NCBI GenBank assembly: GCA_021846225.1
Contig: JAJZCG010000025.1
Location: forward strand, 1 to 33,966
Direction: 5' to 3'
Source of the DNA: Pseudomonadota bacterium
GTDB taxonomy: Bacteria; Pseudomonadota; Alphaproteobacteria; Acetobacterales; Acetobacteraceae
DNA: 33,966 bases
In this document: positions 16,616 through 24,633 of the stretch, in pieces
How the letters are laid out: each line of letters begins with the position of its first letter
How positions within the stretch are numbered: position 1 is the stretch's first letter
The notes under the pieces: generated by a model
Seen by the model: the letters and a program-made list of their open reading frames with translations, nothing else
Database searches by the model: none
What the model was told of the DNA's origin: nothing
Made by a program: the position numbers and the translations under genes

Positions 16616-19600
16616 GTGGTTGTGACTTCCAGCCTGAACATCGACGCTCCCGCGACCCTGACCGTGCTCGGCGGTAACGCGGCGTTATCTTCCCTGGCCA
16701 ACGCGCCCCCCGGTGGCATCGTGGTCTCCGACCCCGCCAGCCCCGGCGCGCTCAACGTGCAAATCATCGCGGGGAATACCGGCGCGGCGCTCTCCGCCAG
16801 CTCCCTCGGCGGCGCCACGGTGAGCACCAATGGCAACACGCTGAGCCTGAGCGGCACGGCGCTGCAGGTGAACACCGCTCTGGCGAGCCTGGAGGTGAAC
16901 GAGCCGGCCGGTCTTGCCCGTGATGTACTGACCCTGACGGCCAGTGACCCGCTGGCCCTGGCCGCGCAGACCAACATCGCGGTTGATATCGTGCCGCAGA
17001 CCGGCCCGGCCTTCGTCGCGCCGCCTCGCATCGTCACCATCCAGGCGAACACGCTGGACACCATTTCGGGCATGTTCCTCAGCGACCCCATCGCCGGCGG
17101 GCTTGCGGCGATGGGACTGGGCGCGCAGGAGGCGCTCACCCTCACTCTATCGGCAGCCTCTGGCGTTCTGTTGCTGCCGGGCTACGCCAATGCCAGCGGC
17201 ATCGCCGCCAGCGGGCTTGGCACCGGCACCATCGTGTTGAGCTTCACCGCCGCCGAAATTGGCGCGCTCAACAATCTGCTCGCCGGGCTGGCCTTCGTGG
17301 GGCCGAAAATCACCGGTGGCGAGCACCTTTATTATGTGTTGCGCCATGTCTCCGGCCCGCTGCCCACGGCGCTGACCGACGGCAATATCTTCCTCAATAT
17401 CATCGGTACAACCGCCAGCGGCGCCACGCTGGCGGCGGGTTCGCAAACGGTGCTGACAGCCGGCGGCACGCTGGGCGGCGTGCTTGGCGGCGTCACCACG
17501 GGGCTGGGCGGCATCGCATCGCCCGGCGGCGTGGTGATAGCGCCCGGCGCGAGCCTGCAACTGCCGGGAAGCAGCCTCACCCTGGGCGGTACCAGCGATG
17601 ATTTTGGCACGCTCGGCGCCGCCAGCCTGGTTTTGGAGGGTGTGCTGGCGGCGGGCAGTGCCACGCTTGGCGGCCCGCTCGCGCTGGGCACGGCCGGGTT
17701 GCTGGATTTCAACGGCATGCTGGTGGCGGGCAATGCCGAAACGCTGAACAACCAGCTGGAAGTCTCGCTGGCGGCGGGGGCCTTGCTCACCGGCAACGGC
17801 ACGCTTCAGGCGGGGAATTTCTCTGAATCGGGGATGATCACCGGGCCGGGGACCATAGCGGCCCTGGGCGGGGAGACTCTGCTGCTGGCGGCGGGTAGCA
17901 TCGGCGGCGGGGCGGTGGCGCAGGTTGCGTCCGGTGGGGCCATGGTGCTGGGGCCGCTCTCGCCGCTTTATGGCATATTCGATGCCACGCCCGTCACCAT
18001 TGATGCCTCGGTGACCTTGAGTTTCCAAAATAATGCCGGGTTTGGCGTCACGGGCGGCTATGCCAGCACGCTGGGCGGGGCTGGCGGGGCGTTTGTCATC
18101 AATGGGCCGCAGGCGTTCTCGGGCAGCATCACCGGCTTTGCCCCCGGCGATCAGCTCATCTTTCCCGGTCTCTCAAGTTTCAGCATTTACAACATCACCA
18201 CCAGCTCCTTCGCGGTGGGCGGGCAGGATTCCAGTGGCAACACCGTTACCTATGTCATCCACGCCGCCATCCCCAGCGGCAGCGTTCTCGCATCCGGGGT
18301 GGATGCGCAGGGCGACCCTTCGGTGTTTCTGCGCCCCGCCGCGCCAACCATCGTCACCGCCGGGGTTTTCGCGGCCAGCGCGGGTGTCGCGCAGCCGCTG
18401 CAGGGCATCGCGCTGCAGCTCGCCGTCGCCACCACGCAGAGCCTTAGCCTGACGATTGCCGCCGCCCATGGTATTCTCAGCGATGGCGGCGCCCCGGCGG
18501 CGCAGATCACCCTGACCGGCGCCAACATTGCCGCGCTGAACACAGAGCTGGCGGGGCTCACTTATACAGGCACCGGCCTGGCTGATACGCTCACCCTCTC
18601 CAGCGCCAGCGGGGTGCTGAGCGGGTTGGCTGATAACATCTACATCAACGCCGCCGCGCCCGGTGTGGTCAACGGCCTCGGCGGCGGCGCCTTCAGCGAG
18701 GGGCAGAGCGCCTCCTTTGGCCTTACCGGCGGCGTCTCGCTGTTCAGCCAGCCCGCCGCCCCCGGCGCGCTGCTGGTGGACGGCTCCACCGATTTTACCG
18801 CGCCGCTTCAGGCCAACGGCATTTCCGGCACCGCCCTGGTGGTGGAGAGCGGCGCCACCGCGATTTTTGACTCCAGCGCCACCGTGGCGCTGGGCGGCGA
18901 TGTTACCCTTGGCGGCGCCAACGGCCCTGGCACGCTGGCTATTCTCACACAGGCATTCTCGGGCACCGGCAATATGACCCTGGCGGGCAACGCCGCCGCC
19001 ACGGGGAGCGATGCCTATGTGGCGGGCGGGCTCAGCCTCGGCGGCTCGCTGGCCATCGGCGCAAGCGGGCAGTTCGTACTTGCGGGCAGCCTGAGCGCCG
19101 CCGCCGCCACGCTGGCCGCCGGGGGAACATTTGTTGCCTACGGCAGCGCCAGCGCGCAGCTCGGCGCGCTCGCCGATGCGGGGAGCATCATCCTGGACGG
19201 CACGGCCCACGCGGCGGCCACGAGCCTGGATTTATCCGGCGCGCTCTCCCTGGGCGGCAGCGCCAGCCTGGGCATTACCGGCGGCCTGAACATGAGCGGC
19301 ACTAGCACGCTGCAGATTGGCGCCGGGGCCGGTTTGCAGGCGGGAACAACCGCGCAGCTGCAAGGTGTTATCACCGATTCCGGCCTGCTGGCCGCCACCG
19401 GCAGCCTCGGCGCGGCGGGCACCATCCTGCTCACCGGCGGCACGCTGGAGGCGGCTTCCCTCACCAATACCGGCACGCTGGCGGGCTACGGCGTCCTCAA
19501 CGCCGCAAGCCTGACCAATGACGGGGTGATCCTGGCGCAGGGCGGCGCGCTGGTGCTGGGCGGCGCGGTCAACAATGGCGCCCACATCACGGTCATGGCC

Positions 19601-20842
19601 TCGGCGGCGCTGGATGTAACCGGCGATTTTTCCGGCGCGGTGATCACCTTCATGGGCGGCGATGCCATGATCACGCTGGACGACCCGGCGCGGTTTTCGG
19701 CCAGCATGGCGAACATGGCCGCCACCGATGCGATTGATCTGGTAGGCGTGGCGCCAAGCCTGGTGAGCTGGTCCGCCGGCACGCTCACCATCGCCAACAG
19801 CCAAAGCCCGCTTGCCGCCACGGTGGCGTTGCAGATCGCGGCGGGGGAGCCGGCGTTCAGTGTCCTCTCCGATGGCGCGGGCGGCGCGCTCATCACCCTG
19901 GGCGGCACGCTCCCCTGTTTCGCGCGCGGCACGCGCCTGCTCACCCCGCACGGCTACCGCGCGGTGGAGGACCTGAAACCCGGCGACCCGCTGATCACCG
20001 CCGCCGGGGCGCGCCGCCCGGTGCGCTGGATCGGGCGGCGCACGCTCGACCTTGGCCCAAGCGCCGCGCGTGATGGCCTGCCGGTGCTCATCCTGCCCAA
20101 CGCCTTCGGGCCGGGCCAGCCCGCGCGCCCGTTGCGGCTCTCGCCCTCGCATTGTGTTTATGCCGGCGGGGTGCTGGTCCCGGCGGTGCAGCTGGTCAAC
20201 GGCGCCACCATTTTGCGCCAGCGAAGCGCCCCGGCGATGACCTATTACCACGTAGAGCTGGACCGCCACGACATTCTGCTGGCCGAGGGGCTGCCCTGCG
20301 AGTCTTACTTTGACGATGGCAATCGCGGCGCGCTGTATCATGAGACAGGGCGCCGCTCACCGGCCCGCAAACCCTTCGCGCCGGTCATCACGCGCGGGGC
20401 GCGGCTGGCGGCGGTGCGCGCGCGGCTGCATGCAATCGCCCTGGGGCAGGGGTTTTCGCTCACCTATTGGCCGAGCCTGCGCGCGGTGGCGGCGGGGCAT
20501 ACCGCCATCCCCGAGATCAGCACTGCGCGGGGCGGGCGCCTGGCGCGCTTCGTGTTTCCAGCGCCAGTGCGCGCGGTCACGCTGCTCTCCGCGGTCTCCT
20601 CCCCGGCCGATACCGACCCCGCTTGCGAGGACCGGCGCGAGCTTGGCGTTTGCCTGGCTCTGGCTGCGGGCGTGGAGCTGGGGCAGGGGTTCCACCCGCG
20701 CGGCGCGCAGGACGACGGGGTCTGGATGGGCCGCGCCGCCACCTTGAACCTGCCGCGCGCGGCGGCGGACTTCACCCTGCCGCTGGCCGCCATCGCGCAA
20801 AGCTGGGTAAAGCCGGTTGACGCCAAAGCCGCCCCAGCGTAG
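16616..20842 (+). CDS. Giant repeat-rich protein with C-terminal Hint (Hedgehog/intein-like) domain
   Basis: The 1,408 residues are rich in Gly, Ala, Ser, Thr and Leu. Cadherin-like modules appear at about 1-130, 131-260 and 572-680, with telltale ends such as IAALNTELAGLTYTG. Long beta-solenoid-like runs of autotransporter type (TLGGT, GTLAAGSL-like strands) fill about 265-560 and 685-1085. A Hint_2-type domain covers about 1098-1245: it opens with Pro1100-Cys1101 in PCFARGTRLLTPHG, has the block-B histidine in LSPSHCVY, and ends near LAEGLPCESYFDDGNR. A tail of 160 residues follows. No N-terminal signal peptide is visible, so export, if any, may be by a type I-like route. An in-frame TAA at 16610-16612 limits the start to GTG 16616 or GTG 16622. 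Family resemblance is good; function is unknown. Confidence 0.85.
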   Translation: MVVTSSLNIDAPATLTVLGGNAALSSLANAPPGGIVVSDPASPGALNVQIIAGNTGAALSASSLGGATVSTNGNTLSLSGTALQVNTALASLEVNEPAGLARDVLTLTASDPLALAAQTNIAVDIVPQTGPAFVAPPRIVTIQANTLDTISGMFLSDPIAGGLAAMGLGAQEALTLTLSAASGVLLLPGYANASGIAASGLGTGTIVLSFTAAEIGALNNLLAGLAFVGPKITGGEHLYYVLRHVSGPLPTALTDGNIFLNIIGTTASGATLAAGSQTVLTAGGTLGGVLGGVTTGLGGIASPGGVVIAPGASLQLPGSSLTLGGTSDDFGTLGAASLVLEGVLAAGSATLGGPLALGTAGLLDFNGMLVAGNAETLNNQLEVSLAAGALLTGNGTLQAGNFSESGMITGPGTIAALGGETLLLAAGSIGGGAVAQVASGGAMVLGPLSPLYGIFDATPVTIDASVTLSFQNNAGFGVTGGYASTLGGAGGAFVINGPQAFSGSITGFAPGDQLIFPGLSSFSIYNITTSSFAVGGQDSSGNTVTYVIHAAIPSGSVLASGVDAQGDPSVFLRPAAPTIVTAGVFAASAGVAQPLQGIALQLAVATTQSLSLTIAAAHGILSDGGAPAAQITLTGANIAALNTELAGLTYTGTGLADTLTLSSASGVLSGLADNIYINAAAPGVVNGLGGGAFSEGQSASFGLTGGVSLFSQPAAPGALLVDGSTDFTAPLQANGISGTALVVESGATAIFDSSATVALGGDVTLGGANGPGTLAILTQAFSGTGNMTLAGNAAATGSDAYVAGGLSLGGSLAIGASGQFVLAGSLSAAAATLAAGGTFVAYGSASAQLGALADAGSIILDGTAHAAATSLDLSGALSLGGSASLGITGGLNMSGTSTLQIGAGAGLQAGTTAQLQGVITDSGLLAATGSLGAAGTILLTGGTLEAASLTNTGTLAGYGVLNAASLTNDGVILAQGGALVLGGAVNNGAHITVMASAALDVTGDFSGAVITFMGGDAMITLDDPARFSASMANMAATDAIDLVGVAPSLVSWSAGTLTIANSQSPLAATVALQIAAGEPAFSVLSDGAGGALITLGGTLPCFARGTRLLTPHGYRAVEDLKPGDPLITAAGARRPVRWIGRRTLDLGPSAARDGLPVLILPNAFGPGQPARPLRLSPSHCVYAGGVLVPAVQLVNGATILRQRSAPAMTYYHVELDRHDILLAEGLPCESYFDDGNRGALYHETGRRSPARKPFAPVITRGARLAAVRARLHAIALGQGFSLTYWPSLRAVAAGHTAIPEISTARGGRLARFVFPAPVRAVTLLSAVSSPADTDPACEDRRELGVCLALAAGVELGQGFHPRGAQDDGVWMGRAATLNLPRAAADFTLPLAAIAQSWVKPVDAKAAPA

Positions 20843-20969
20843 GAGGCAGCCTCGTTGCCGGGAACGTGGACAGGCGGTGGTCGCCTGCGCCCGCTCTTAT
20901 CTGCATTTGCAATCCTGCAGGTGCTGAGGAGAGACTATCGGCGGAATTTTAACAAGAAAGGCCAGCGCC

Positions 20970-21584
20970 ATGACCAAGCGCACTGAGAGTAAGTATAAGA
21001 TTAACCGCCGTTTGGGCGTTAACCTGTGGGGCCGCGCGAAGTCGCCGGTCAACAAGCGTGAGTACGGCCCCGGCCAGCATGGCCAGCGCCGCAAGAAGCC
21101 GTCGGATTACGGCGTGCAGCTCATGGCGAAGCAGAAGCTGAAGGGCTACTACGGCAATATCTCCGAGAAATCCTTCTACAAATATTACGAGGAAGCTGTG
21201 CGCCGTAAGGGCGACACGTCGGAAAACCTCATCGAGATCCTGGAGCGCCGCCTCGACGCCGTGATCTACCGCATGAAATTCGCTGTCACCCCGTTCGCCG
21301 CGCGCCAGTTCGTCAGCCACGGCCATGTGACCGTGAACGGCCAGAAGGTGAACATCCCGTCCTACATGGTCAAGGACAACGATGTGATCGAGGTGCGCGA
21401 GAAATCCAAGCAGCTCGCCGTTGTGCTCGATGCCGCCCAGTCCTCCGAGCGCGATGTGCCGGAGTATATGGAAGTTGATCACCGCGCGATGAAGGGCAAG
21501 TTCCTGCGTACCCCCAAGCTGGCCGATGTGCCCTTCCCGGTGCAGATGGACCCGAACCTGGTGGTCGAATTCTACTCGCGTTAA
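20970..21584 (+). CDS. rpsD: 30S ribosomal protein S4
   Basis: S4 is a primary 16S rRNA-binding protein of the small subunit. The 204 residues begin [20 protein letters not shown], a typical alphaproteobacterial S4, with the [19 protein letters not shown] stretch and the S4 RNA-binding domain ([29 protein letters not shown]) from about residue 90. AGAAAGG lies upstream of ATG 20970. It stands alone rather than in the large ribosomal operon, as is usual for alphaproteobacteria, and ends before a perfect terminator. Confidence 0.97.
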   Translation: MTKRTESKYKINRRLGVNLWGRAKSPVNKREYGPGQHGQRRKKPSDYGVQLMAKQKLKGYYGNISEKSFYKYYEEAVRRKGDTSENLIEILERRLDAVIYRMKFAVTPFAARQFVSHGHVTVNGQKVNIPSYMVKDNDVIEVREKSKQLAVVLDAAQSSERDVPEYMEVDHRAMKGKFLRTPKLADVPFPVQMDPNLVVEFYSR

Positions 21585-21609
21585 TTCCCGCGCAAAGCGT
21601 ATCACGAAC

Positions 21610-21634
21610 ACGGCACCTTCGGGTGCCGTTTTTG
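21610..21634 (+). terminator. Intrinsic terminator of rpsD
   Basis: ACGGCACC and GGTGCCGT pair perfectly around a stable TTCG tetraloop, and five T follow directly. It begins 26 bases after the rpsD stop. Confidence 0.93.
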
Positions 21635-21714
21635 TTTGGTGGCGGTTACATGCGGGAAATTCCGGCGTTACACGCGCTCGCTACATGGCAAGCTCTTACC
21701 TCAAGGAGATTTCC

Positions 21715-22086
21715 ATGCGCCGTCCTGCTCTTGCCGCCCTGCTCGGTCTTGCTGTTCTGCCGGGCTTTGCCGCCGCCCAGCCTGTTTCCAATCCGCCGCC
21801 CGGCCCTGGCATGATGGGCGGGCCGGGGTGGCGCCATGAGGGCCACCGGCCCGCGGATCCGGCCGCGTTCCTGATGAAATTCTACGCCGCCAACACCACC
21901 CATGACGGCCATCTGACCCTGGCGCAGGCGAAGGCCGCGGGCATGGGGCCGATTGCGGAGCATTTCACTGAAATTGACACCAAGCATCATGGCTACATAA
22001 CGCCATATGACATCGAAGCCTGGCGTCTGGACGCCATGGCCAGGCGCCTGGAGCTGCGGGCGGATCAACTGCGCGCCCAGGATTAG
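21715..22086 (+). CDS. Small secreted EF-hand-like protein
   Basis: The 123-residue precursor starts with a clear signal peptide (MRRPALAALLGLAVLPGFAAA, likely cut after AAA or AQP). AAGGAG lies 7-8 bases before ATG 21715. After a Pro/Gly-rich stretch come two EF-hand-like loops: NTTHDGHLTLAQ at about 55-66 and DTKHHGYITPYD at about 88-99. Both keep the central glycine but lack several acidic ligands, so calcium binding is doubtful. Similar small EF-hand-like periplasmic proteins occur in alphaproteobacteria; no function is assigned. Its TAG stop runs straight into the first unit of the 69-bp repeat array. An in-frame ATG at 21685 has no good ribosome site. Confidence 0.75.
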   Translation: MRRPALAALLGLAVLPGFAAAQPVSNPPPGPGMMGGPGWRHEGHRPADPAAFLMKFYAANTTHDGHLTLAQAKAAGMGPIAEHFTEIDTKHHGYITPYDIEAWRLDAMARRLELRADQLRAQD

Positions 22087-22365
22087 AGTCTGATCGTTTG
22101 AGGTTGACGCGCGCCAGCGTGGCAACCGGAAGCGTGAATCAGCCTCTTATCAAAGAGTCTGATCGTTTGAGGCTGACGCGCGCCAGCGTGGCAACCGGAA
22201 GCGTGAATCAGCCTCTTATCAAAGAGTCTGATCGTTTGAGGCTGACGCGCGCCAGTGTGGCAACCGAAAGCGTGAATCAGCCTCTTATCAAAGAGTCTGA
22301 TCGTTTGAGGTTGACGCGCCCCAGCGTGGCAACCGGAAGCGTGAATCAGCCTCTTATCAAAGAGT
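22085..22365. repeat. Tandem array of four 69-bp palindromic repeat units
   Basis: Four consecutive units start with AGAGTCTGATCGTTTGAGG at 22085, 22154, 22223 and 22292, and the first bases of a fifth are at 22361. Units differ at only a few positions (GGTTG or GGCTG; CGCGCC or CGCCCC; AGCGT or AGTGT; CCGGAAG or CCGAAAG). Each contains an inner hairpin (ACGC/GCGT with a GCGCCA loop) and, in the GGCTGA variants, an outer pair GAGGCTGA/TCAGCCTC. A single related copy, inverted, lies at 428-478. The array fills the 323-base gene-free stretch between the EF-hand-like gene and the small secreted protein; the remaining bases up to 22409 show only a 7-bp inverted repeat (TAGCGCG/CGCGCTA at 22366-22412). 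Confidence 0.95.
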
Positions 22366-22409
22366 TAGCGCGGGCGGGGGCGCTCTTGCGTCACCCTAAA
22401 CCTATCGCG

Positions 22410-22709
22410 CTAGCGGTTTTTGTTCCGGCCCTGGGAGATGGCCTGCCCCGGCTTCTGCCCAGGGTCACCGGTTACGAACATCTGGTGCAGAATTGCGGCT
22501 GTGCTGGGCTCCACATAGGCGCTCCCCGCGCCGTTGCCGCCGGGGGCGGCGGCGGCGTTGCCGCTGGGGAGGAATTGCGAGGCAACCGAGCCGGGGCCGA
22601 ACAGGTGCACCACCTGGCCCGAGGCCGGCGGGTTGGGCGGCTGGCGGGCCTGGGCCGCGCCAGCGCTGCACAATGCGGAAAGAACGATGCAAAACTTGCT
22701 GATTTTCAA
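22410..22709 (-). CDS. Small secreted protein of unknown function
   Basis: The 99-residue product has a good signal peptide (MKISKFCIVLSALCSAGAAQA, cut after AQA). The mature part is rich in Pro, Gly, Ala and Gln, with QVVHLFGPGSVASQF and AAILHQMFVTGDPG as its only notable stretches, and a basic RNKNR end. The start is a TTG at 22709: there is no in-frame ATG, but GGAG sits 8 bases upstream, which supports it. I do not recognise a family. An overlapping plus-strand frame consists of translated DNA repeats and is rejected, so this is the likelier gene here. Confidence 0.6.
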   Translation of the reverse strand: MKISKFCIVLSALCSAGAAQARQPPNPPASGQVVHLFGPGSVASQFLPSGNAAAAPGGNGAGSAYVEPSTAAILHQMFVTGDPGQKPGQAISQGRNKNR

Positions 22710-22838
22710 AAATTCATCTCCAAAAATGGGAGGTAGCGGCCAAGCTGTATCATCGCGCCTGGCGTGGCCGCGTCAAGTCATGGCAGTGTCCGAAAACGCC
22801 GTCTCGCGGAAAGCCGAAATCCAGGCTAATATTTTGCC

Positions 22839-23507
22839 ATGAATATTGTCGCCCCTCTGCCGGCGCGGCTGGTGGTCGAAGTTGTTTTCGATTTCGTTTG
22901 CCCCTGGTGCTACCTGGGCATCAAGCGCCTGTCCTTTCTGCTGGAGCGGCGGCAGGATTTCGCCGTCGAGCTGCTCTGGCGGCCGTTTCTGCTCAACCCG
23001 GACATGCCGCGCACCGGCATGTTGCGCGCTGACTATATGATCCGCAAGTTCGGTGCCGAGGACCGCGCGCGCCGGCTTTATGCCTCCATCGCGGAGCTTG
23101 GCGCGGCCGAGGGGATCATGTTCAATTTTGCGGCCATCCGCCGCACGCCGAGCAGTGTGGATGCCCACCGCCTGGTGCGTCACGCCGCGCGCTCCGGCCC
23201 CGCAGGCGGGCTGGTGAAGCGCATTTTCCACGCGCATTTCGTCGAAGGCGCTGATATCGGCAGCCATGCAACTCTCAAAGCCCTGGCGGCCGCCCAAGGC
23301 ATGGACCCCGCCGCCATCGCGCAGTTTCTGGCCTCCGGCGAGGGTGCCGAAGCGGTGCATTCTGAGAATTTGCACGCGCACCGGCTGGGAATCAACGGTG
23401 TGCCCTGTTTCGTGATCGATGGCGAACATGCCATCGCCGGGGCGCAGGAAACCGAGGTGCTGGAGAGATTGCTGGACCTTGCCACTTGTACCAGCCGCGA
23501 GCGATGA
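22839..23507 (+). CDS. DsbA-family oxidoreductase (FrnE-like, cytoplasmic)
   Basis: The 222-residue protein has a thioredoxin fold with an inserted helical domain, as in DsbA and 2-hydroxychromene-2-carboxylate isomerases. The redox motif CPWC is at residues 21-24 (FDFVCPWCYLG) and the cis-proline loop is GVPCFVIDG near 186-194. No signal peptide is present, so it belongs to the cytoplasmic FrnE-like group whose members act as disulfide reductases/isomerases or chaperones. Residues 55-160 are helical. The gene is monocistronic by appearance: 129 bases follow the divergent gene at 22709, and 72 bases precede the next start. Confidence 0.88.
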   Translation: MNIVAPLPARLVVEVVFDFVCPWCYLGIKRLSFLLERRQDFAVELLWRPFLLNPDMPRTGMLRADYMIRKFGAEDRARRLYASIAELGAAEGIMFNFAAIRRTPSSVDAHRLVRHAARSGPAGGLVKRIFHAHFVEGADIGSHATLKALAAAQGMDPAAIAQFLASGEGAEAVHSENLHAHRLGINGVPCFVIDGEHAIAGAQETEVLERLLDLATCTSRER

Positions 23508-23579
23508 TATCTCAGGACATGTCCGCCAGTTAAACCTGGGATTAAGCGGTTTTAAGCCGATGAGAGTCATACATAGCCC

Positions 23580-24587
23580 ATGAGAAAATTCCACTGCGTT
23601 TATAACATTACTTTGTCCCTCGGGGTGCTTCTGGGCTCCGCGGGTCTGGCTTGGGCTGGCACGCCGCTGCCAGATCCCGGCAGCATCCTCACCGTACAGG
23701 TTGAGAACGATGCGCTCTCCATCCCCAGTACCGATGAATTATACACCTCCGGCATCCACCTGGGTTATGTAACCCCCACCGGCGCGCTGCCCGATTTCCT
23801 GAGCCAGTTCGGAACGCAAATTTTTGGGGGCGGCACGCAAAGGCTGGAGTTGAGCCTTGATCAGGTGATTTTTACGCCGGTTAACACCCAGCTCTATAAC
23901 CCTAACCCGCGCGATATGCCCTATTCCGGCCATCTGGCGCTCAGCGCCAGCCTTATCCAGGACACCACAGGCACCCGCAGCGTGGCGGGGATGAGTGTTG
24001 GCGTGGTGGGGCCGGATGCGCTTGGCCAGTCGGTGCAGAACGGCTTCCACGAGATTATCGGCGATACGCCCAACCGCGGCTGGCGCTACCAGCTGCATAA
24101 CGAGCCGACGCTGGATTTCTTCGGCAGCCGCATCTGGCGCGATGACATCGCCAGCCTCGGCAACGGCGCGCTTGGCCTGCAGGTGCTGCCCCAGGTTTCG
24201 GCTCAGGCGGGCAACACGGAAATTTATGCTCAGGTGGGCGGCCTTGTCCGTCTGGGGCAGGGGCTGGACTCAGATTTCGGCCCTTCGCTGCTTGGCAACG
24301 GCCTGAACGGTACGGATGCCTATACGCCAACGCAGCCTTTGGTCTGGTATGTCTTCGCCGGTGCCGATGGCCGCCTGGTTGGGCATAATATCTTCATCCA
24401 GGGGAACGACTTTCAATCCAGCCGCCATGTCACCCTCACGCCGCTGCAGGGCGAAGCGGAAATCGGCGCCGCCATGATCGTTTATGGTTTTCGCATCACC
24501 GCCACGGAGGTTCTTGAATCACCGCAATTCCACCACTCCGCCCCGGCCTTCCAGTACGGCTCGATCGCGATTTCGGGGCGGTTCTGA
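23580..24587 (+). CDS. LpxR-like outer-membrane lipid A deacylase
   Basis: This 335-residue outer-membrane beta-barrel precursor has a signal peptide (residues 8-26, cut after AWA). LpxR removes the 3'-acyloxyacyl chain from lipid A. The active-site pattern fits: VENDALS with Asn43-Asp44, DELYTSGIHLGY with the Thr56/Gly58 element, and the QLHNEP motif with Gln171, His173 and Glu175 (the catalytic His region in LpxR). The last residue is Phe, as required for barrel assembly. The frame ends against a shared terminator with the convergent lptB. Placing lipid A trimming beside LPS transport genes makes biological sense, but the substrate has not been shown. Confidence 0.85.
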   Translation: MRKFHCVYNITLSLGVLLGSAGLAWAGTPLPDPGSILTVQVENDALSIPSTDELYTSGIHLGYVTPTGALPDFLSQFGTQIFGGGTQRLELSLDQVIFTPVNTQLYNPNPRDMPYSGHLALSASLIQDTTGTRSVAGMSVGVVGPDALGQSVQNGFHEIIGDTPNRGWRYQLHNEPTLDFFGSRIWRDDIASLGNGALGLQVLPQVSAQAGNTEIYAQVGGLVRLGQGLDSDFGPSLLGNGLNGTDAYTPTQPLVWYVFAGADGRLVGHNIFIQGNDFQSSRHVTLTPLQGEAEIGAAMIVYGFRITATEVLESPQFHHSAPAFQYGSIAISGRF

Positions 24588-24597
24588 ACTTTTCAGG

Positions 24598-24629
24598 AAA
24601 CACCAAGGGGCGCAATCCCCTTGGTGTTT
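24598..24629. terminator. Two-way terminator between the LpxR-like gene and lptB
   Basis: AAACACCAAGGGG and CCCCTTGGTGTTT are perfect complements around a CGCAAT loop. A-run and T-run flanks serve both convergent genes. Confidence 0.92.
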
Positions 24630-24633
24630 GATT

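Noticed and set aside
17147-20341. Several long minus-strand frames within the Hint-domain gene
   Set aside because: All are antisense to the repeat-rich coding sequence and have the Arg/Ala/Gly composition of shadow frames.
16616-20842. A true intein in the Hint gene
   Set aside because: There is no downstream extein of a recognisable host protein and no clear C-terminal His-Asn splice junction; the domain fits the Hint_2 type with a conserved tail instead.
20843-20969. Small RNA or terminator after the Hint gene (GAGGC/GCCTC and AGGCG/CGCCT hairpins)
   Set aside because: The hairpins are short and no T-run follows; in this GC-rich DNA such pairs are expected by chance.
22085-22365. CRISPR array
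   Set aside because: The 69-bp units follow each other without unique spacers and there are no cas genes in the window.
22098-22736. Plus-strand frame of 212 codons with a 23-residue peptide repeat (LTRASVATGSVNQPL type)
   Set aside because: The repeat is just the 69-bp DNA unit translated; there is no ribosome site, no family resemblance, and the second half is antisense to a better gene with a signal peptide.
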